Positions 34,367 through 43,265 of a stretch of DNA of 64,000 bases are shown here, piece by piece (the first letter of the stretch is position 1; every line of letters starts with the position of its first letter). The notes under the pieces were generated by a model that did no database searches, had not been told where the DNA came from, and was given only the letters and a program-made list of their open reading frames with translations. Location of the stretch: contig NZ_MKGR01000010.1 of the NCBI RefSeq assembly GCF_001908095.1, forward strand, positions 1 to 64,000, read 5' to 3'. The DNA is from Xenorhabdus thuongxuanensis (GTDB lineage Bacteria > Pseudomonadota > Gammaproteobacteria > Enterobacterales > Enterobacteriaceae). Position numbers and translations under genes: made by a program.

Positions 34367-36880
34367 CTAATAATGAAATGTCGACATATCTTCACAAACC
34401 TGACGAAATGCCTCAGCAAAATATTTAGCATCATCGTGAGTAAGGGTTAGTGGTGGCTGAATCCGCATCACACGGTTACTATTTGCGGTCATAAATGTTA
34501 AAATCTGGTGTTCTTGTGCCAACTTAGTGACAATGCGCAAAACAAACATATCTTCCATGCCTTGCTCTATCTCATGCAGGGCCTCATCAATATGGTATTT
34601 AGCTTTATCTGACAACAGATAGTAGGTTCCAACAGCATCCCAACTGAAACGGTGAGCCAACTCATTAACTGTGGCAGCAACACTTCCAGCAAAGGGTTGC
34701 TCGAACTCAATGGCTAACATGAGGCCTTTTCCCCGAACCGATTTCACAAACGGATAGTCGCCAGCAACGTCCTGTAATAATTTTTTCAAATAGGATCCCA
34801 CATCTATAGCGTTTTCGGCCAGTTTTTCTTCTTCAATCAACTTAAGTGCACTCAAAGCAACAGCAGCAGCCAGATTTCCTCCGCCAAATGTTGATGTATG
34901 CAATATAAATCGATCTATACTGCCATAAGCCGCATCCCACACTTTAGGGGTCGAAATTGTGGCGCCAATAGGAATGACACCGCCAGACAGCGATTTCGAT
35001 AGAGTCAGAATATCAGGACACACCTGCTCCCACTCACAGTAGAACATTTTTCCAGTACGCCCCAGTCCCGTCTGGATTTCATCCAAAATCAGCAAACAGT
35101 CATATTGATCACAAAGACGACGCACAGCTTGCAAGTAGCCTTGAGGGGAAAGAATGACACCGCCTTCACCTTGGATAGGTTCCAAAATAAACGCAGCGAT
35201 ATTGCCCAATTTCAATTGCTGTTCCAATGCGACGACATCCCCAAATGGAATAGCATGACACTGGCTCAACAAAGGTTCGAAATGCTTACGGTGCTTCTCC
35301 CTTCCTGTGACGGAGAGAGCCCCCATGGTTTTTCCGTGATATCCATTTTCGCAATATAGCAATGTACTTTTATCCGATGCGGCCAGTGCCAATTTTATTG
35401 CAGCTTCAACGGCTTCTGTCCCTGAATTACTGAGAAATACTCGTGATAAAGCGCCCGGTGCTATATTAGACAGTTTTTCTGCCAATAGTGACGCCTGATA
35501 TGGAATCGAGACATATTGAATAAAAGTAGGTTGTTGATGGGCTAAATAATTTGTTACTGCTGCCACAATGGCCGGATGGTTATGACCAACATTTACACAT
35601 CCATAACCAGAAATAAAGTCATAGTATTCAATTCCCTGTGTATCAGTCAGTTTGAGTCCTTCTCCTTTAACAAATACTCTTTCCAGATGATTATATTCAT
35701 AGAAATCGATCATTTCAGGGTTGATGTACTGGCGGAAACGTTCTACCGTCTCCCGGAAATTCGAAATACTAGGATGAGAAATCAGTTCTGCTGGAGGTTG
35801 AGGATGATGATAACGTCGGATCGCCACCCAATCCTGCTCTTTTACATGCCTTCCCAGACTGGCAAGCCGGGCCGGACTAAAACCATGTTTCAAGGCAATC
35901 TCTCCAATATTGAGAACCTTATTACAATCTAACTCTCTGCCGATAGAATAGAGTTCTGCCCGTTCTTCAAGAGCAAGAATCAGAGTTTCAGCCAGACATC
36001 CATTCATAAACATTTTTGGCTCAAACTCAGGCTGAGATCCGCCAAAAGAGATCTGATCATTGGCAGAAATCAATCCCCCATCAAGCAGGAGTATATCTCG
36101 CCTTGGTTCATCTTGAGGCAAAACATCCCGGGGAAGTGCCACATCAATCACCACTGAACCAGGTTTTAATCTGGCAGGGTCAATAACTCCACCAGTGGAG
36201 GTTGCCGCGACATAGAACGAAACGATTGGATAACATGTGCTAATATCATTTGTCAGCCGTATCTGAGCGTGGTAGGTTTCGGGCAGATAAGACAACAATT
36301 TTTCGGTAACCGCTTCACGGTGACGATGCACCAGGTGTAAGCGAACCCCTAAAGGCAGTAATAAGCGGGCAAGCACGAGTGCAATGGAACCTGGATAGCC
36401 AGCAATGGCTATTTCTGCCTCATCTTCACTTATATTTAAATTTGCCAGTGTATCGATTACATTCCGGTAAGCCACATAAGCTGTCAGAGAATTCCCTGTC
36501 GTCACCGGAACTACAGCCTGTTCGGCTGTTTGTAAACCGCGCTGGCCGACAATACCCGTGAATCCACCTAGCCCCACCAACTCAGCACCTTCTTCGCAAA
36601 GTTGACTAATTCCTGCAACTACACGCTCAGTAATCACTTTAGGCTGTGTTAGCATTTCTTCGGCAGTTAATGGCATGTAATGAATGATCCCACTACAGGT
36701 GGCTCCCGTTGCACTAATCACTTTTTCAAATCGTGTAAAAGGAACTAAGTTTTCATGCTGCCAAATATTCGGCTGAAATCCTTGAGCTTGATCACGGCAA
36801 GTTCGGATAAACATATCCATCAACTTTGAATGTCGCTTAAGTGGTACTGATGTAGGATGTGCAATAAAACCAAATTTCAC
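34367..36880 (-). CDS. PigE-like thioester reductase / class III aminotransferase fusion
   Basis: 837 residues in two parts. Residues 1 to about 360 resemble the reductase half of Serratia PigE and acyl-ACP reductases: FGFIAHPTSVPLKRHSKLMD, GLGGFTGIVG, the nucleotide-binding IAIAGYPGSIALVLARLLL near 157 and VAATSTGGVIDPARLKPG. From about 400 it is a PLP aminotransferase: SGYGCVNVGHNHP, SNSGTEAVEAAIKLA, ILDEIQTGLGRTG, and Lys in LSKSLSGGVIPIGAT. PigE reduces the acyl thioester to an aldehyde and transaminates it; the amine then closes onto the ketone to give a pyrroline. The start is GTG, with AAGGA upstream, 10 bases after the PigD-like gene. Full length, with motifs intact. Confidence 0.88.
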   Translation of the reverse strand: MKFGFIAHPTSVPLKRHSKLMDMFIRTCRDQAQGFQPNIWQHENLVPFTRFEKVISATGATCSGIIHYMPLTAEEMLTQPKVITERVVAGISQLCEEGAELVGLGGFTGIVGQRGLQTAEQAVVPVTTGNSLTAYVAYRNVIDTLANLNISEDEAEIAIAGYPGSIALVLARLLLPLGVRLHLVHRHREAVTEKLLSYLPETYHAQIRLTNDISTCYPIVSFYVAATSTGGVIDPARLKPGSVVIDVALPRDVLPQDEPRRDILLLDGGLISANDQISFGGSQPEFEPKMFMNGCLAETLILALEERAELYSIGRELDCNKVLNIGEIALKHGFSPARLASLGRHVKEQDWVAIRRYHHPQPPAELISHPSISNFRETVERFRQYINPEMIDFYEYNHLERVFVKGEGLKLTDTQGIEYYDFISGYGCVNVGHNHPAIVAAVTNYLAHQQPTFIQYVSIPYQASLLAEKLSNIAPGALSRVFLSNSGTEAVEAAIKLALAASDKSTLLYCENGYHGKTMGALSVTGREKHRKHFEPLLSQCHAIPFGDVVALEQQLKLGNIAAFILEPIQGEGGVILSPQGYLQAVRRLCDQYDCLLILDEIQTGLGRTGKMFYCEWEQVCPDILTLSKSLSGGVIPIGATISTPKVWDAAYGSIDRFILHTSTFGGGNLAAAVALSALKLIEEEKLAENAIDVGSYLKKLLQDVAGDYPFVKSVRGKGLMLAIEFEQPFAGSVAATVNELAHRFSWDAVGTYYLLSDKAKYHIDEALHEIEQGMEDMFVLRIVTKLAQEHQILTFMTANSNRVMRIQPPLTLTHDDAKYFAEAFRQVCEDMSTFHY

Positions 36881-36890
36881 GTTACATTCC

Positions 36891-39323
36891 TTATACTATA
36901 TTGACACATTGCCATGCAGCTTCAGAGAGCAGGCTTAGCCCATCCCCATCGGAGTTATGTGAGAGCATGACGTCGATAAAATAAATAGCTTGAGGGGTTG
37001 TTAACACAGTTTCACAATAGGCTGCATCAAAAGTTGCCCAGCGCTCACGAATGACCTGTATTGTTCCATGTGGCTCAGAGGAAATCTGGACATTAGAAGT
37101 CGTGACCAGAGCTAGATAACGCGATGATGCAACAAGAGAGGACTGTTTTATCTCATTGGTTGCACTTCGCTTATCGATATATGATCGAATCATCGACAGC
37201 ATACCATTGCACAAATAAAACACAGAAATATTAATCTTCTGTCGATGTGGATTTTGCATCAATGCTCGCTCAATATGATGTTCGATGTTTGGAGTTAAAT
37301 CTCTGGCACCATCACCAATAAATGCCAGAATATTCTGAGATGATGTGCGAGCCAAATAGGGCAATGACATCAACGCATCTCCCATCAGTGCTCGACCATA
37401 CCAACCGGAAAATCCTTTTCCTGTTTTCGGTAAATTCCGAATCGCGCTGACTCCGCATCTCCCTACATCATAAACACCTGTATAGACAAATCCCTGCTTA
37501 CTAATCAGATGATGCAACTGTTTCCCTAAGTGGGCGTAAAAGTAATTGGGTGACATCGGCATCTGTGGCAGCCAATCTATCGGCGTTGTGTCAGGGCAAT
37601 TCTGGACTCGTGCCAGTTCGCGACGACGATAAGCAAGCACCTCTTCATCCACATTAAGTCGGGCGAGCACTGTTTTTAAGAACGGGAGTAAATCACTATG
37701 TACAGCCAAATCAGTGTAAGGTGACATGTGTTCTGAACGACAGTTCACCTGAATAATATGACATTTATTTTTAAGTTTACTGGGAGAAAGCGGCGAGGAT
37801 GCTTCATCGACTTTACTTTTGAGGAAAAAAATACTCTGGCTTTCAGGTGCAGCAAGCTCTTGTCCCTCATGTAAATAACGAAATATTCTGCGGCTGAAGC
37901 CGTAGTTCGACAACGTTCCGATATAGTTACTAACAAGCTTTTGCTGATGGTAATCACTGATCCCCCCCGGCGAAATCATCGCATCTGCTAACGCTATTCC
38001 TGCTTTTTCAGCAATCTGATAAATCAGTTCACGTTCTTGATCTGCCAAATGGCAACATTGCCACAGTATACGACGCTTGTCATGATTGATCAGAAACATC
38101 ACGGCATCTATGACGGACGTTTCACTATCCTCAATCCGTGGAGACAAAAGACTCCACTGATTTGGATAGGGCAACTGTTCAGATTTCAGAGTGCATTCCA
38201 AAGCAGATTGGGTTGCCAAAATAAACACGGGACCGGGCTGTGACTGTAATAGAGCACCGATTTCACTCAACCGCTCAGGTAAGGTCGCTCTATCATCAAT
38301 ATAGACACACGGAATTCCTTTGGCTTCAATCGATTTCCTGCCATCATAATTTTGGTGCATCGTACCTTGAAATGGGTACCAGCTATTGCCAGGACTATCT
38401 GCACAAATGATGATACCTGGCGCATGGGCACGCTTTAGGTTGTATAATGTGCCACGAAACTCATCAATCATACCTGAAGTCGCTGCAATCACATAACCAT
38501 GCTGATAAAATTGCCAGCCACAAAGTGCAGAAACAGCCAGGCTGTGCTCATTTGGCCCACTTTCACACAAGGTAGATGTATTATCACATAAGCGAAGCAT
38601 GGAATCGATAAACCCAGAGATCATCGACCCAGTATAGTAGTGAAAGTCCCAACGCTCTTGGAAATGGTACTCCATATAATCATAGATAAACTGTGCCATC
38701 GATGAGGTCATCAATTTAGAAGTCGTTGCTCTAACGAGCAAGGGATTAATATAAACATTATCCAAATGATCCATCAGGTTTTTTAATACCTGTATTTCCC
38801 AAACCAGCGGATCAGACTGCCTAATATTGAACGTCACAGAATCCATCATTTGTACTTGTGCACTATCCTGCGTCATTTCTGACAACGAAAACAAACAAGA
38901 GTAGGGAGAAAATTTCCCAGAGTTCGACTCAAGCAACTGGAAAAACTGATGACAGACCTGTTCGTAATCCCCATGCTGTAAAAACAGATCATCAGCAATC
39001 ACTAGATCGAGTGTTCTGTCTGGATGCAATGCCATATCGGCCAAAGCTTCATCCAATGTTTCATAGGTCATAACATGAAAAGAAAATTGATGTTTTTTCT
39101 GATAGGCCAGCAAATATTCTCTGGCTTGCTGAAGCAAGTAAGTCATAATAAAGTCAACCGAAACTGCTGAATTGGATTCCCAAACTCCACAGTCACCAGA
39201 TTCAGTGCCAATTGACAATTCCAACTTGTTAATTGCTTCTTTCACACCTTGACTTACAATTTGAGACTGAGCGACCACACAAATTCCGATATAATGATGC
39301 ATAGGCTCTCCATAATTATTCAT
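36891..39323 (-). CDS. PigD-like thiamine-diphosphate enzyme
   Basis: 810 residues. The cofactor-activating glutamate is in CESGPNEHSLAVSALCG (Glu about residue 259) and the diphosphate/metal site is FIGDGARDLTPNIEHH ... YLCNGMLSMI (GDG to Asn, about 690-720). KGFSGWYGRALMGDAL just before it is also as I recall PigD. PigD decarboxylates pyruvate and adds the acetyl unit 1,4 to an enoyl thioester or enal (a Stetter-type reaction). The first ~200 residues are a divergent domain also present in PigD. It overlaps the preceding gene's stop (TGATG) and is 10 bases from the PigE-like gene. The ATG at 39323 or another eight codons in could be used. Confidence 0.82.
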   Translation of the reverse strand: MNNYGEPMHHYIGICVVAQSQIVSQGVKEAINKLELSIGTESGDCGVWESNSAVSVDFIMTYLLQQAREYLLAYQKKHQFSFHVMTYETLDEALADMALHPDRTLDLVIADDLFLQHGDYEQVCHQFFQLLESNSGKFSPYSCLFSLSEMTQDSAQVQMMDSVTFNIRQSDPLVWEIQVLKNLMDHLDNVYINPLLVRATTSKLMTSSMAQFIYDYMEYHFQERWDFHYYTGSMISGFIDSMLRLCDNTSTLCESGPNEHSLAVSALCGWQFYQHGYVIAATSGMIDEFRGTLYNLKRAHAPGIIICADSPGNSWYPFQGTMHQNYDGRKSIEAKGIPCVYIDDRATLPERLSEIGALLQSQPGPVFILATQSALECTLKSEQLPYPNQWSLLSPRIEDSETSVIDAVMFLINHDKRRILWQCCHLADQERELIYQIAEKAGIALADAMISPGGISDYHQQKLVSNYIGTLSNYGFSRRIFRYLHEGQELAAPESQSIFFLKSKVDEASSPLSPSKLKNKCHIIQVNCRSEHMSPYTDLAVHSDLLPFLKTVLARLNVDEEVLAYRRRELARVQNCPDTTPIDWLPQMPMSPNYFYAHLGKQLHHLISKQGFVYTGVYDVGRCGVSAIRNLPKTGKGFSGWYGRALMGDALMSLPYLARTSSQNILAFIGDGARDLTPNIEHHIERALMQNPHRQKINISVFYLCNGMLSMIRSYIDKRSATNEIKQSSLVASSRYLALVTTSNVQISSEPHGTIQVIRERWATFDAAYCETVLTTPQAIYFIDVMLSHNSDGDGLSLLSEAAWQCVNIV

Positions 39324-40390
39324 CAGAATGTACTAGCTTTGATCGTACCTGAAGCGACAAGCAAAGCCTGACATAGGAAAAAGTAACCATAAGGCATTTC
39401 TGTAATTTCTTGGTTATTTTCAGAAGTGGTATAGCAACATCCAACAAACCTGATTGTTTCGTCCTCTTCGATAAAACTGGGATAAGTGAGTACCTGATGC
39501 AGTAAAACTTTGCCTCTTTCCCACCAGACAGAATGCCCGCCACAGGCTTCATCCAGCTTAAAAAAAGCCACAGCAATGATCAGTGTTGCAGAAGGATCAA
39601 TAACAGGATCTTTATAATGCCCCGTCTTTGGCACATCGGAAGAATGAACGGAATAGTCTTGCCACCATACACTACAAGATAATTCCGCTACGTGGAGAAA
39701 TGTTTCTGGATTATACAAAGCAGCACAGGCCATTCCTAACATTCCCCAACTTTGTCCACGTGGCCAACTGCCTGCCTCTCCCACTGGCTTCCATTTTTCT
39801 GAACTCTCTGACAGACAAAAATGACTGTGGGTATAAAATTTTCCTGAAGGGTGAATTAATTGATGGGCAGTTAATTGGGCATGTGCTTGTGGCATCTTCT
39901 GCCAATGATGATGTACTCCTAATTCAACCAATGCGGCACAAGGATCTATTGATAGGCAGTTGTTTCCATATTCTCCTCCTCCCATTTCAGTCCCAACAGG
40001 AAAGCCCTGCCAAGGAGCGAAGGTCTGACTCAGTTTTTCTTGAAATTGGAGGATAAGTTCGCCAGCCCGAGCATCATTCACTAAACGCAACGCGGGGCCA
40101 AATCCGTACCAAGCATTCATCGCCCGAAATATAGACTGAACATACTTCCCTGCTTGGATTTGATCCCAACGGAATTGAGTACGGGATATCAAAGTAGGAT
40201 GATTTGAGAAATAACCTGCTAGCCAACAACTCCCCGTCCAGAATCCGGCAACCCAAGAGCCACGAGATGACGTCATCCATGACGGACTATCGATAAGTCG
40301 ATATAAAGGAAAACGGGGAGCAATCTGTTTCTCAATATTAGCCACAGACATTGCCAATTTATGAATCAACCTCTGGTAATCGAAGTGCAT
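39323..40390 (-). CDS. GH88-like alpha/alpha-barrel protein
   Basis: 355 residues resembling family 88 unsaturated glucuronyl hydrolases. Seen are SWVAGFWTGSCWLAGYF (about 45), NCLSIDPCAALVELGV (about 158), GSWPRGQSWGMLGMACAAL (about 208) and DPVIDPSATLIIAVAFF (about 262). The Asp of the usual HDxGF motif seems absent: the equivalent stretch reads NAWYGFGPAL. Classical hydratase chemistry is therefore doubtful, and the barrel may catalyse something else or serve as a binding or cyclisation protein. No signal peptide, so cytoplasmic. It is embedded in the operon between exporter and PigD-like genes, overlapping the latter. Confidence 0.65.
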   Translation of the reverse strand: MHFDYQRLIHKLAMSVANIEKQIAPRFPLYRLIDSPSWMTSSRGSWVAGFWTGSCWLAGYFSNHPTLISRTQFRWDQIQAGKYVQSIFRAMNAWYGFGPALRLVNDARAGELILQFQEKLSQTFAPWQGFPVGTEMGGGEYGNNCLSIDPCAALVELGVHHHWQKMPQAHAQLTAHQLIHPSGKFYTHSHFCLSESSEKWKPVGEAGSWPRGQSWGMLGMACAALYNPETFLHVAELSCSVWWQDYSVHSSDVPKTGHYKDPVIDPSATLIIAVAFFKLDEACGGHSVWWERGKVLLHQVLTYPSFIEEDETIRFVGCCYTTSENNQEITEMPYGYFFLCQALLVASGTIKASTF

Positions 40391-40406
40391 AATGAGTGCC
40401 TTCTGC

Positions 40407-41594
40407 TTACATCATTTGTGACAAAGACCAGCGCAAACGGAGCACTGCAAGAAAGCTGAAGCTTAATAGTATTAACATGAACACCATTCCTGCCCATGTC
40501 GATCCAAAATAAGCCACCACCCACTGGAAAAGCAATGATCCCAATGCCAGCCCACCAAAAAATGCAAAAGAAACTCGTCCAGATGCAGTGGGTATCTCAC
40601 CAAAACAATCATGATGCAGAATCATAGACATCGCCAGAGCATTGGTTGCTACAAGCGTACAACCAATCCCAATCACCCCGACATAAACCAGCCAGAGGTT
40701 TTGTGGGGAGGCATTAAATGTCGCAAGTAAAGCAAGAAATGCGAATACAAACAATAAAGCCAATAAATCGGATTCCTGCTTAAAGCGACTTGCCAGAGGC
40801 GTCAGCACCAAACGAGAGATCCAGCCCATCAACCCGAATAATGTGACAAGAAATGCAGCCTGACTAATAGGCATTCCCAATTGAGAAGCAAACATCGGTA
40901 CCTGGGTAATAAAGGCTGCCAACACAATACCAACACAACCTTGCATTAACATAAGCATACTTATTGTGTTCAATTGTGCTGTTTTGTGGGATTTCATCTG
41001 TGGAATAGTCACTTTTGGCTGCCAGTCACAGATCGCAGCTAAAATCGCCATGAATAGACACACTGGAACAATAGCACCTAACGCTACCCGCCATCCCCAT
41101 TGTGCTGCCATCCATGGCAAAATCGTCCCTGCCACCAATGCGGAGAGTTGAACTCCAGATTGCTTTAATCCCACCATGAACGATTTATGTGTAGGTGTCA
41201 CCTGAGTCGCAATGGCCTGGTTGGTCATTGGATTTGCCAAAGCCTGCGCAATACCGCAGACTGCTATTGCCAGTATCATCAGCCAAGGATGATTTGCTAG
41301 AACCAATGCTGCAAATGCTCCACCAGTGAACAAAAACAACGTAATACTTGCCCAACGGATACCTAATTTTTTCACCCATCTTCCAGCGGATAAGGATAAA
41401 ATAGCAGCTACACCAAATGCTGCTAGCGTAAATCCTCCCAGCAGTTCGCGGTCAATCTCACCCTCCTGTAACATAAAGGGAGCCAATGCTCCACTAGCAT
41501 AAAGAATCAGCATAGGCAGTGCCATCGCTAGTACTAAAATAAATCCCAGCGATAACTCCATCTTTTTATTATGGGCTTCATTTTGAATCGCCAT
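40407..41594 (-). CDS. MFS transporter of the biosynthetic operon
   Basis: 395 residues with 12 predicted membrane helices. The loop 2-3 motif is SLSAGRWVKKLGIRW near residue 68. It starts at an ATG with a strong AGGAGG site, 6 bases after the acyl ligase gene, and ends 16 bases before the GH88-like gene, so it belongs to the operon. Export of the cluster product is the likely role; the second MFS gene at 31894 would then serve an intermediate, a different metal form or uptake. PDTC and thioquinolobactin clusters also carry MFS genes. Confidence 0.85.
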   Translation of the reverse strand: MAIQNEAHNKKMELSLGFILVLAMALPMLILYASGALAPFMLQEGEIDRELLGGFTLAAFGVAAILSLSAGRWVKKLGIRWASITLFLFTGGAFAALVLANHPWLMILAIAVCGIAQALANPMTNQAIATQVTPTHKSFMVGLKQSGVQLSALVAGTILPWMAAQWGWRVALGAIVPVCLFMAILAAICDWQPKVTIPQMKSHKTAQLNTISMLMLMQGCVGIVLAAFITQVPMFASQLGMPISQAAFLVTLFGLMGWISRLVLTPLASRFKQESDLLALLFVFAFLALLATFNASPQNLWLVYVGVIGIGCTLVATNALAMSMILHHDCFGEIPTASGRVSFAFFGGLALGSLLFQWVVAYFGSTWAGMVFMLILLSFSFLAVLRLRWSLSQMM

Positions 41595-41600
41595 ATATAA

Positions 41601-43265
41601 TTACCTCCTCTGATGCACTGATTTATTTTCAATACAAGAAGTTGAGGTCAATTCTGATAACATATTACGAAGAGTAGGTTTATCAACTTTACCTGCAGGG
41701 CTAAGAGGTAATTGACTGAAATGGCAAAGATATTCTGGTAACTTGTGCTGTTCTAACCCATATGACCGCAAAAAATGTGCTACATCATTTAGAGAAAGTG
41801 GCTGTACGCCTTCCCGCAGTGACAAACAGAGACAAATTCTTTGTCCTAAGTCCCTATCAGGAATGGCAATACATGCAGCACTGACAATACCCTGATGATT
41901 AGTCATCAATTTCTCAATCTGAATAGGGCTAATATTGACTCCTCCACGGATAATGACATCCTTCTTTCTTCCCATCAAATTAAGATAGCCACTTTCATCA
42001 ATGCACCCCAAATCACCAGTGTAAACCCAACCATTTTGATCTCGGTACTTTTCATCCAGTATAGGGGAGTTCACGTACTGCATGGGAGAAATTGGTCCAC
42101 GAGCCGCAATCTCCCCAATCTGTCCCTGAGGCAGTGGTTGATGACGCTCATCAACAATTCGGATATCACAAATGGAAGGGTTAGGACGCCCAACCGTCAT
42201 AGCAATCTTTTCTCGTGTATCAGTCAAAGCATTAAAACAGTTTACACCATCAGCTGATCCATAAAGGCTGATAAATCGACACCCAAATTTTTCATAACAG
42301 CGGTTAATTGTGGCTTCATCGATCAAAGCTCCTCCACTAACTAGTGCGACTAAATCACGAAGATCCAAGTCATTCAGGCGATCATCGGCAACAATTCTCT
42401 GGAACATGGTCGGTACACCGAGAATGTGAGTCGGGCGATAATCATGAATTGCCTCCAATGCCGCATCGACACTGAACTTAGGCAAAATTACAATAGTGCC
42501 ACCCAGCCATGCTATAACACATGCACTGGCAGTAGAACCAAATGCTGAGCCTAGGGGCATCAGATACAAAGTAACAAACCTCGTATGGCTTCCTCTTAGT
42601 TCCTCCATAAAACGTCCCCGTCCTCCTAACAAGGCGTTATGGGAATATGCAACTAATTTAGGCTCTGATTCAGAACCGGAAGATATGAGAAAACGCACTG
42701 GATCATCAGCGGAAACCAAGGGAAATTGTGTTAAAGGCTTCCCATCAAGTAATGCTTCAAATGACAGCCAATAGTCACGAGTTTTTCCCACTGTGATCAA
42801 TACACGTAGCGATAATATCAAAGGCCGTAACGCTTCGATAATCTGACATACATCACCCTGATCATGCCGGTTTTCAACAATAATCGCACGCGCCTGACTG
42901 CGCTTAAGGATCGACTCAATATCTAACCGACCTCTTCCTGGTGGAAAAGGGCACACCACTACTCCTATAGCAGCGGCAGCAATATCAATGACAATAGAGC
43001 GCCAACTGTTACTCAACTGATAAACAATCACATCACCACGCACAAGCCCTGCATTAGCCAGACCTGCTGCCAATCTCAAACTTTGCTGATAAATTTCAGA
43101 ATAACGATAACTTCCATCCTGAGAACAAACCGCTAACCCATCAGGCTGTTTTTCAACTTGCTTACGAAAGGCTTCAAATACTGTTGATTCCGGATAAGCA
43201 CCTGACGCTTTCCATTCATGGCGAACTGATTCGGGGACTAAATTGATAATACCTGCTGGATTCAT
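41601..43265 (-). CDS. AMP-forming acyl ligase
   Basis: Class I adenylate-forming enzyme of 554 residues. The core motifs are present: SSGSESEPK (A3, with Glu-Ser replacing the common Thr-Gly), SLYGSADGVNCF (A5), YTGDLGCIDESGYLNLMGR (A7), RKKDVIIRGGVNISPIQIE (A8) and the C-terminal lysine in PLSPAGKVDKPTLR (A10). It activates a carboxylic acid as the adenylate, ready for CoA or for sulfur transfer from a thiocarboxylated carrier. The ATG at 43265 overlaps the CoA-transferase stop (ATGA), with GGAGG upstream. In PDTC-type clusters a ligase likewise follows the carrier genes. Confidence 0.87.
   Translation of the reverse strand: MNPAGIINLVPESVRHEWKASGAYPESTVFEAFRKQVEKQPDGLAVCSQDGSYRYSEIYQQSLRLAAGLANAGLVRGDVIVYQLSNSWRSIVIDIAAAAIGVVVCPFPPGRGRLDIESILKRSQARAIIVENRHDQGDVCQIIEALRPLILSLRVLITVGKTRDYWLSFEALLDGKPLTQFPLVSADDPVRFLISSGSESEPKLVAYSHNALLGGRGRFMEELRGSHTRFVTLYLMPLGSAFGSTASACVIAWLGGTIVILPKFSVDAALEAIHDYRPTHILGVPTMFQRIVADDRLNDLDLRDLVALVSGGALIDEATINRCYEKFGCRFISLYGSADGVNCFNALTDTREKIAMTVGRPNPSICDIRIVDERHQPLPQGQIGEIAARGPISPMQYVNSPILDEKYRDQNGWVYTGDLGCIDESGYLNLMGRKKDVIIRGGVNISPIQIEKLMTNHQGIVSAACIAIPDRDLGQRICLCLSLREGVQPLSLNDVAHFLRSYGLEQHKLPEYLCHFSQLPLSPAGKVDKPTLRNMLSELTSTSCIENKSVHQRR

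Noticed and set aside
33162..39323. A prodigiosin or tambjamine cluster
   Set aside because: Only PigD/PigE-like genes and a generic dehydrogenase are present; the proline-loading, bipyrrole and condensing enzymes are all missing, so the product must be something else.
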